Source: Spirochaetales bacterium (GTDB lineage: Bacteria; Spirochaetota; Spirochaetia; Sphaerochaetales; Sphaerochaetaceae). From it: DNA of 20,968 nucleotides. Position numbers and translations under genes: made by a program. Below are positions 16,737-20,968 of the stretch, piece after piece (positions within the stretch are counted from its first letter, which is position 1; each line of letters starts with the position of its first letter). The notes below the pieces were generated by a model. The model saw only the letters and a program-made list of their open reading frames with translations, was not told the origin of the DNA and did no database searches. The stretch lies in contig JAQYFM010000020.1 in NCBI GenBank assembly GCA_028723145.1, forward strand, positions 1 to 20,968, given 5' to 3'.

Positions 16737-16746
16737 TTTGATATCA
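16728..16746. promoter_or_regulatory. Operator: two 8-bp palindromes one helical turn apart
   Basis: TGATATCA-TTT-TGATATCA. Each half is itself a perfect palindrome, and the two centres are 11 bases apart, so two dimers could bind the same DNA face or one protein could bind the whole 19-base dyad. The left copy covers the -10 box and the right copy the start-site region, a repressor geometry. GntR/YtrA-type repressors commonly control small ABC exporters, but no regulator gene is in the window, so the protein is unknown. Confidence 0.65.
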
Positions 16747-16766
16747 AAATAATGCGGAGGAGAAAA

Positions 16767-17486
16767 ATGATTGTTTTCCGTTCAATTACAAAAGAGTATA
16801 AAGAAGGCGTAAAGGCTGTTAATAATTTAAATCTTGAGCTTGAAGAAGGAAAGATATTTGGCTTCTTAGGACCAAATGGGGCTGGTAAGTCAACTACTAT
16901 TAAAATGCTAGTTGGAATCATTCCACCTACAAGTGGGCAAATTCTGTATAATGGTGTTGATATAAAACAAGATCCTGTTAGCTTTAAAAAGAACTTAGCA
17001 TATGTTCCAGATGAGCCAAAGTTTTATCAAAAACTTACAGGATATGAGTATTTAAATTTTATCTCTGATATTTTTAACGTAAGTGAAAGTGAGAGAAAAG
17101 AGAGGATAGAAAGGTATAGTAATCTTTTTGGTCTCCAAGATGCACTTAAGGATTTAGTTAGCTCCTACTCTCATGGAATGGGGCAAAAGCTAAGTCTGAT
17201 GGCAGCTTTAGTTCATAAACCAAAGGTTGTAGTACTTGATGAACCAATGGTTGGCTTAGACCCAAAGGCTAGTAGAGAGGTTAAGGATATCATGAGAGCC
17301 TTAGCAGATGAAGGTGCTATAGTCTTTTTCTCAACCCATGTTTTAGAGGTAGCTGCCAATGTTTGTGATAGAGTAGGTATTATCAACAAAGGAAAGCTTA
17401 TTACAGAAAAGAGTGTAGAAGAGCTCTTAGAAAATAAAAAACAAACACTTGAGGATTATTTCTTATCCGTTACCCAGGAGGCTTAA
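16767..17486 (+). CDS. ABC exporter ATP-binding protein
   Basis: 239 residues, one ABC cassette. Walker A GPNGAGKS (35-42), Q-loop region near 70-82 (YVPDEP), signature SHGMGQ (135-140, a variant of LSGGQ), Walker B VVVLDEP (154-160), D-loop GLDP, and switch His in FFSTHVLE. The start is the ATG at 16767, which follows GGAGGAG by 4 bases; the earlier in-frame ATG (16752) would include the Shine-Dalgarno itself. The cassette pairs with the permease that follows after one base, and the operon is driven by the promoter/operator at 16708. By similarity it is an ABC-2-type exporter (lipid, peptide or drug); the substrate is unknown. Confidence 0.92.
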   Translation: MIVFRSITKEYKEGVKAVNNLNLELEEGKIFGFLGPNGAGKSTTIKMLVGIIPPTSGQILYNGVDIKQDPVSFKKNLAYVPDEPKFYQKLTGYEYLNFISDIFNVSESERKERIERYSNLFGLQDALKDLVSSYSHGMGQKLSLMAALVHKPKVVVLDEPMVGLDPKASREVKDIMRALADEGAIVFFSTHVLEVAANVCDRVGIINKGKLITEKSVEELLENKKQTLEDYFLSVTQEA

Positions 17487-17487
17487 T

Positions 17488-19050
17488 GTGCTTAAGACTT
17501 TAGTAAAAACCTATTTTAAGGGTAATGGTGGGCTTTCAATAATCCAAGCTCTTAAAACAGGTAATTCAAAGAGTAAAAAGAAAAGTAAGGGTAGGAGTAT
17601 TCTTTCATACTTTGGCCTTATTTATCTTTCTATTTTATATATGTGGATTATATACTCTAACTTTGTTTCACAGCTTAAAACCGATGTGTTACTTGCTGTT
17701 ATCTCAAGTCAGAGTGTGGCTTTAATGCTTACAATATTTTTTACACTCACAAGTGTAGATAATATTCTTGTTACTGGTAGTGATATTAATACTCTTAAAA
17801 CTCTACCAATTGATACCAAGACATTAACATTATCAAGATTTGTTATTCTATATTTTGAAGTATTTTGTGAGTGTCTTTTAGCCATAATTCCTTTTGCTGT
17901 TGCAGCTTTAATAAATATAAAATTTAATATAGTTTTTTACTTATTACTTATTTTAGATGCACTTATTATTCCTGCTTTTTCAGCATTTTTTATGGGTGTT
18001 TTCTCATACCTTTCTCTAAAGAGTAAGGTTATGAAAAGAGCTAAAACAGTTCTTATCTATGTTTTATCATTCTTTGTTATTTACCTTATGCTTAGAGTAT
18101 TAGGTAACCAGGCTGGTCCTAATTCAAGTGTTACATTTGCCCTTTCTGAGAGAGTAGTTGTTTCAAATCAAGTAATAATCTTATTTGCTGCTATTCTTGG
18201 TGCTTTAGCACTTTGTAGCATAATACTTTACTTTGTTTGCCTTAAGTTAAGCAAAATAGTAATTGAAAGTGAGAATATCAAGGAGAAAGATAAGCAACTA
18301 AGAGGAGAAATATCATATAAACAAAATTCTATTTTCAAAGCATTAGTTATTAGAGAAAAAAGGATTATGTTTTCAAATTCCTCTTTCTCAACTGAATTAG
18401 TTTTAGAGCTAGTTATGCCTTTATTTATATTATTAATTTATGCAGTAATGGGAATACTTGGTGATATGAGTAAGGACATTATGTCTATTCCGGGAATTGA
18501 AAACTATCTATATGTTGCACTTTGGGGTGTAATTATGATGTTCTATACCTTTAATTTACTCTCTTCAACTTCTGTTTCAAGAGAAGGAAAAGATTTTGAT
18601 CTATGTAAGATTTATCCGATTAACGTAAAGGATAGAGTAAATTCAAAGTTAGTTTTCCATTTAATTGCAACATTACCTTTTATTGAAATTTTTATTATTG
18701 CTATTGCAATTGGAGCAAAAGCTCCCGCCTTAGAAACCATTTTAATAGCTATTTCTATGGTTCCATATATTGCTTCAATTAGTGTAATTGGACTTACTAT
18801 TGATTTTAATAATCCTCATACAGCATGGGAACGTCCTCAAGAAGCTGTTAAGCAAAATACAAATGGTCTTGGTGCAATGGGCATTAGTATTATTGAGTTA
18901 ATTTTAATAGTTGGACTTTTTATTTTAAGTGAGATTTATTTAAAAATAAGGTTAGTTTCTACTTCGATGCCATTAATTATTTCACTTATTTTCTTTGTCA
19001 TCTTCTATAAAACAGCAATTAATAAGGCAAAAAAACAATTTGAACAATAA
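17488..19050 (+). CDS. ABC exporter permease, large 12-segment type
   Basis: 520 residues beginning with GTG at 17488, preceded by Shine-Dalgarno AGGAGG (17476-17480) and 1 base after the ATPase stop; an in-frame upstream ATG (17449) overlaps the ATPase and has no Shine-Dalgarno. About 12 hydrophobic segments are visible (near 38-60, 69-90, 118-140, 148-172, 188-206, 232-256, 312-332, 350-372, 400-422, 428-448, 475-495, 500-518), with a long polar insert around 257-305. The two halves share a repeated motif: LKTLPIDTKTLTLSRFV (about 104-120) and CKIYPINVKDRVNSKLVF (about 385-402), pointing to internal duplication. Such permeases of the putative ABC exporter family occur with a single ATPase gene. 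Substrate unknown. Confidence 0.85.
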   Translation: MLKTLVKTYFKGNGGLSIIQALKTGNSKSKKKSKGRSILSYFGLIYLSILYMWIIYSNFVSQLKTDVLLAVISSQSVALMLTIFFTLTSVDNILVTGSDINTLKTLPIDTKTLTLSRFVILYFEVFCECLLAIIPFAVAALINIKFNIVFYLLLILDALIIPAFSAFFMGVFSYLSLKSKVMKRAKTVLIYVLSFFVIYLMLRVLGNQAGPNSSVTFALSERVVVSNQVIILFAAILGALALCSIILYFVCLKLSKIVIESENIKEKDKQLRGEISYKQNSIFKALVIREKRIMFSNSSFSTELVLELVMPLFILLIYAVMGILGDMSKDIMSIPGIENYLYVALWGVIMMFYTFNLLSSTSVSREGKDFDLCKIYPINVKDRVNSKLVFHLIATLPFIEIFIIAIAIGAKAPALETILIAISMVPYIASISVIGLTIDFNNPHTAWERPQEAVKQNTNGLGAMGISIIELILIVGLFILSEIYLKIRLVSTSMPLIISLIFFVIFYKTAINKAKKQFEQ

Positions 19051-19068
19051 AGGGAAAAAGTTTAGTTT
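19040..19068 (+). promoter_or_regulatory. Possible internal promoter before the patatin gene
   Basis: TTGAAC (19040-19045), 17 bases and TAGTTT (19063-19068), then 7 bases (ATAACGC) to ATG. The -10 is weak. The AAGGGA upstream is too far (over 18 bases) to be a Shine-Dalgarno. The last seven bases before the ATG resemble those before the ABC-F gene (ATAACAC). Confidence 0.25.
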
Positions 19069-19075
19069 ATAACGC

Positions 19076-19921
19076 ATGAATGGTTTAGTTTTAGAAGGCG
19101 GTGCAATGAGAGGTATGTTCACATCTGGAATTCTAGATGTGTTCATGGAAAATGGTATTACCTTTGATTTCTGTGTTGGCGTATCAGCTGGAGCAGTATT
19201 TGGTTGTAACTATAAATCAAAGCAAATAGGTAGAGCTATTAGGTACAATAAAAAATATTGTAATGATAAAAGATATTGCTCTGTGCACTCACTCTTAACA
19301 ACAGGAGACCTCTATGGATCTGACTTTTGTTATGATGAGCTTCCTAATAAATTAGATCCTTTTGATTATTCTGAATATGAGAAGAATCCAATGGAATTTT
19401 GGTGTGTTACCACAGATGTAAGTAGTGGTAAACCATTTTATGCAAAAACAGAAAAGGGTAGTGGTGATGACATGCTTTACTTAAGAGCTAGTGCTTCTAT
19501 GCCCCTTGTTTCAAGATGTGTAAATGTAGGTGGAAAATTATTACTTGATGGTGGTATTTCAGATCCAATTCCATACCGTTTTATGCTTGATAAAAATGTT
19601 GACAAGTGTGTAGTTATTCTTACTCAGCCAGAAGATTATGTAAAAGAAAAAAATCCTTTGCAATTCCTTTTTAATCTTATTTACCAGGGTAAGAAAAAAG
19701 GAATATGTAAAGCAATGTCTATTAGGCATGAAGTGTACAATAATCAAACTAAAGAGATTAAAGAATTAGAATCAAAAGGAAAGTTATTTGTAATTAGACC
19801 TAAACATAAATTGGATATAGGAAAAACAGAAAAGGACCCAAATAAGCTAGAAAGGGTTTATCAAGAGGGAAGAAGTATGGCTCTTGAAATACTGCCTAAT
19901 TTAATTAGTTATCTTTCTTAA
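19076..19921 (+). CDS. Patatin-like phospholipase/esterase (YjjU-like)
   Basis: 281 residues of the bacterial patatin family, lipid acyl hydrolases using a Ser-Asp dyad. The oxyanion loop is EGGAMRG (7-13), the nucleophile elbow GVSAG (35-39, Ser37), and the catalytic Asp is in DGGISDPIP (158-166). There is no signal peptide or membrane anchor, so it is cytosolic. The start MNGLVLEGG is the natural one. It lies 25 bases after the ABC permease stop and may be co-transcribed, which would pair a lipid hydrolase with an exporter; the absence of a Shine-Dalgarno and a possible -10 suggest an independent leaderless start as well. Confidence 0.9.
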   Translation: MNGLVLEGGAMRGMFTSGILDVFMENGITFDFCVGVSAGAVFGCNYKSKQIGRAIRYNKKYCNDKRYCSVHSLLTTGDLYGSDFCYDELPNKLDPFDYSEYEKNPMEFWCVTTDVSSGKPFYAKTEKGSGDDMLYLRASASMPLVSRCVNVGGKLLLDGGISDPIPYRFMLDKNVDKCVVILTQPEDYVKEKNPLQFLFNLIYQGKKKGICKAMSIRHEVYNNQTKEIKELESKGKLFVIRPKHKLDIGKTEKDPNKLERVYQEGRSMALEILPNLISYLS

Positions 19922-19984
19922 GTAATTATGCTGTTATGATGTGACCTCTTGTCAATAGCAAGTTTTCATATTTTGATTGAGTTT

Positions 19985-19994
19985 GGGAAGAACA
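19985..19994. repeat. Junction sequence complementary to the bridge RNA loop
   Basis: Plus-strand GGGAAGAACA at the element/host junction is repeated in inverse orientation as TGTTCTTCCC at 20154-20163, inside the first loop of the predicted RNA. The RNA (minus strand) can therefore base-pair over 10 consecutive bases with the minus-strand DNA at the junction; four more pairs (AGGC with GCCT) are possible after a short bulge. Confidence 0.65.
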
Positions 19995-19997
19995 TAG

Positions 19998-20186
19998 GCT
20001 GTCAGTTGTTCGGCACTTGACCATTCTGTTATTCGTGGATTGGTTACCAACAGGTCAATGGTTCGCCAAAAGCCCTTTCAGTCTACCTGCGGGAATTTAT
20101 TTCAGTCCCATAGCATAATCGAAGATGGCTGAATCATGCACTTACCTGCCTTCTGTTCTTCCCATAGCTCTATTTCATCAGCCATC
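19998..20186 (-). ncRNA. Candidate bridge RNA of the IS110-type element
   Basis: Bridge RNAs direct IS110 recombinases by pairing one loop with target DNA and another with donor DNA. Here the RNA would read 20186 to about 19998. Stem-loop 1: GATGGCTGA (20186-20178) pairs perfectly with TCAGCCATC (20132-20124), enclosing 45 nt that contain GGGAAGAACA, the complement of the junction DNA. A small hairpin GGGA/TCCC (20106-20109 with 20091-20094) follows. Stem-loop 2: TTTGGC (20070-20065) with GCCGAA (20014-20009), then TTGACCTGTT (20058-20049) with AACA-GAAT-GGTCAA (20030-20017, GAAT bulged), leaving an 18-nt loop. Two loops separated by linkers is the known bridge RNA plan. Transcript ends are not known; the stop codon of the small ORF overlaps the first stem. 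Confidence 0.6.
20084..20168 (-). repeat. Duplicated box pair inside the candidate bridge RNA
   Basis: GCTATGGGA occurs at 20168-20160 and 20114-20106, and GCAGGTA at 20149-20143 and 20090-20084. Each copy is GCTATGGGA-insert-GCAGGTA, with a 10-base insert (AGAACAGAAG) in the first and a 15-base insert (CTGAAATAAATTCCC) in the second. The first insert is part of the junction-matching guide. Constant borders with variable inserts suggest two homologous guide modules. Confidence 0.6.
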
Positions 20187-20343
20187 AGGCTGTAGTTCCA
20201 ATTGCTGCCATTATGGAGTCCAGGCTACCATTCATTTCCTTCATCCCGTCTACGAATCTGCTGAAGCTGTCCATTATGTGGGAGACTTCAACGCCGAACG
20301 ATGTGGATCTCCTTGAGACCAATGAATATTCCTTCCTGTTCAT
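20185..20343 (-). CDS. Small ORF (52 codons) downstream of the IS110 transposase
   Basis: An ATG at 20343, five codons after the transposase stop and in the same frame (two stops, TAG and TAA, lie between), opens a 52-residue reading beginning MNRKEYSLVSRRSTSFG. The second half (SHIMDSFSRFVDGMKEM, NGSLDSIMAAIG) has regularly spaced hydrophobic residues typical of an amphipathic helix or short coiled coil. There is no cysteine and no membrane segment. A weak Shine-Dalgarno (GAGAAGG) precedes it by 5 bases. It ends exactly where the candidate bridge RNA stem begins. I do not recognise the peptide; it could be an accessory protein of the element, the remnant of a longer transposase tail, or chance. 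Confidence 0.4.
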   Translation of the reverse strand: MNRKEYSLVSRRSTSFGVEVSHIMDSFSRFVDGMKEMNGSLDSIMAAIGTTA

Positions 20344-20355
20344 TTATGCCTTCTC

Positions 20356-20968
20356 CTATGCAATGTTCCCGGTCATCATGCCCCAGATGAAGCATGAAAG
20401 CTCTCTTGCTCCTGCCATTGTGGCCACATTTGCCGACTTTCCATTCCTCTCCAGCTTTGCAATCTTCTGTTTTATTCTCTTCGAGCCCTTGTCGGCATAG
20501 GCTATTACCGAAGGGCTCTGTCCCTGCTGTCTCAGAAGAAGTCTCTTCGACTTCGTATACGGATTGCTTCTCTTTATCCCTTTGGTAGCTTCCGTGAGCA
20601 ACAGCCTCAGTCTGCTGTTCCCACACTTCGTGATGCTGCCGTATCTTTGGGTATTTCCGCTTGAGTCCTGACTTGGGCAGAGGCCGAGGTAGCTGGAGAA
20701 CTGCTCAGCGGTGGCAAACCTCTTGAAGTCTCCGATTTCACATACTATCGAAAGTGCGGTATGCGTCTGTATACCGGAGAAGCAGACAAGTTTGTCTACC
20801 TTGTCCTTATACCTATCCTCGTTGGCAATTTCCTCTATTGCAGCGTCAAGGTTCGCTATCTTTGCCTCTAGATCCTTCACCTCCTGCCACAAAGTGTCGA
20901 ATGACAGCTGTAGCATCCTGTTATTGAAGCTTAACGTATCCAGCCAATTCCTATGTTTGTCAGTCCAG
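20356..20968 (-). CDS. IS110/IS1111-family transposase (DEDD/serine recombinase), C-terminal half
   Basis: 204 residues are visible. The frame stays open to the window edge (upstream of the internal Met at 20916 it reads WTDKHRNWLDTLSFNNR), so the true start and the RuvC-like DEDD domain lie outside. A helical coiled coil (LQLSFDTLWQEVKDLEAKI) precedes the Tnp domain typical of IS116/IS110/IS902 transposases: FSGIQTHTALSIVCEIGDFKRFATAEQFSSYLGLCPSQDSSG, SITKCGNSRLRLLLTEA and the ending AGARELSCFIWGMMTGNIA. The serine in DSSG is the likely catalytic Ser. Such proteins act with a bridge RNA to insert a circular intermediate without target duplication. No frameshift is visible, so this half appears intact. 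Confidence 0.93.
   Translation of the reverse strand, partial: WTDKHRNWLDTLSFNNRMLQLSFDTLWQEVKDLEAKIANLDAAIEEIANEDRYKDKVDKLVCFSGIQTHTALSIVCEIGDFKRFATAEQFSSYLGLCPSQDSSGNTQRYGSITKCGNSRLRLLLTEATKGIKRSNPYTKSKRLLLRQQGQSPSVIAYADKGSKRIKQKIAKLERNGKSANVATMAGARELSCFIWGMMTGNIA

Larger units (their letters stand above)
19996..20968 (-). mobile_element. IS110-superfamily element, right (3') end; probably IS1111-type, cut by window edge
   Basis: The stretch is visibly richer in G+C than the host genes around it. It carries an IS110-family transposase C-terminus (20356-20968), a 52-codon ORF, and about 190 nt of structured non-coding DNA. The element end is placed near 19996-19998, where the minus strand reads AGCCTATGTTC. 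IS110-type recombination uses a short core (CT in IS621), and a CT is present here, but IS110 elements have neither terminal inverted repeats nor target duplications, so the end is inferred from base composition and the guide match. The long non-coding region on the transposase's 3' side favours the IS1111 subgroup. Confidence 0.8.

Noticed and set aside
16752..16766. Upstream ATG of the ABC exporter ATPase
   Set aside because: Its first codons (ATGCGGAGGAG) are the Shine-Dalgarno for the ATG at 16767.
17449..17487. Upstream ATG of the permease
   Set aside because: Overlaps the ATPase by 38 bases without a Shine-Dalgarno, whereas GTG at 17488 has AGGAGG at ideal spacing.
19925..19932. ATTATGCT in the host flank, matching ATTATGCT in the candidate bridge RNA
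   Set aside because: Only 8 bases and about 60 bases from the element end; expected by chance in AT-rich DNA.
19947..19965. CTTGT/GCAAG hairpin followed by TTTT after the patatin gene
   Set aside because: Five pairs including a G-T pair and a short T run; too weak to call a terminator.
20125..20588. Plus-strand readings opposite the transposase and RNA region
   Set aside because: Antisense to strong coding and structured sequence; no ribosome-binding sites or motifs.
20288..20626. 112-residue minus-strand reading overlapping the transposase
   Set aside because: It lies in another frame over a clear IS110 transposase and its composition (Glu/Lys/Gly-rich, no motif) is that of a shadow.
1..20968. 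CRISPR arrays, tRNA or rRNA genes, toxin-antitoxin pairs
   Set aside because: No regularly spaced repeats, no cloverleaf sequences and no recognisable small toxin/antitoxin pair were seen on either strand.

Overview
The window is AT-rich (roughly one third G+C by eye), densely packed bacterial chromosome, ending in a more G+C-rich insertion sequence cut by the right edge. A bacterial XPB/ERCC3-type helicase, a fused type I dehydroquinase-shikimate dehydrogenase, and a patatin-like esterase beside an ABC exporter suggest a low-G+C, probably gut-associated spirochaete-like lineage (Treponema/Sphaerochaeta-like). This is inferred from gene content only, and no marker gene here settles it.

Layout. 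1-2145 (minus): the N-terminus of a Maf-type pyrophosphatase, preceded on the same strand by an ABC-F ATPase (stop and start share one base). 2276-3712 (plus): aroDE, converging on a minus-strand operon that runs from 9004 down to 3709: small membrane protein, aroK, aroC, XPB helicase, and a helicase-associated partner. From aroK onward these genes overlap. The shikimate pathway is thus represented by aroDE, aroK and aroC in 6 kb, with a DNA-repair helicase pair coupled to the end of the aro operon. 9082-10697: a dNTP triphosphohydrolase and NrdR, two dNTP-pool genes, converge with a 4-base overlap. 10801-11866 (plus): an ACT-domain protein overlapping a THEP1-like P-loop NTPase. 11856-12662 (minus): an inositol-monophosphatase-family enzyme. 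12701-16675 (plus): mfd then trmB, ended by a clear terminator. 16767-19921 (plus): ABC exporter ATPase and permease behind a near-consensus promoter carrying a striking double palindrome, then a patatin-like hydrolase.

19996-20968 holds the end of an IS110-superfamily element on the minus strand: the C-terminal half of the transposase, a previously unlisted 52-codon ORF in the same frame, and about 190 nt of structured non-coding DNA. That stretch has the features of a bridge RNA in the IS1111-type position (after the transposase). It has two stem-loops, and a 10-nt loop segment is perfectly complementary to the DNA at the element/host junction. A duplicated pair of boxes (GCTATGGGA...GCAGGTA) brackets two different inserts. 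This is the most interesting feature of the window.

A second window-wide pattern is that several first genes of transcription units lack a Shine-Dalgarno sequence and have a -10-like hexamer 6-10 nt before the start codon, as expected for leaderless mRNAs. Genes inside operons have good Shine-Dalgarno sequences.
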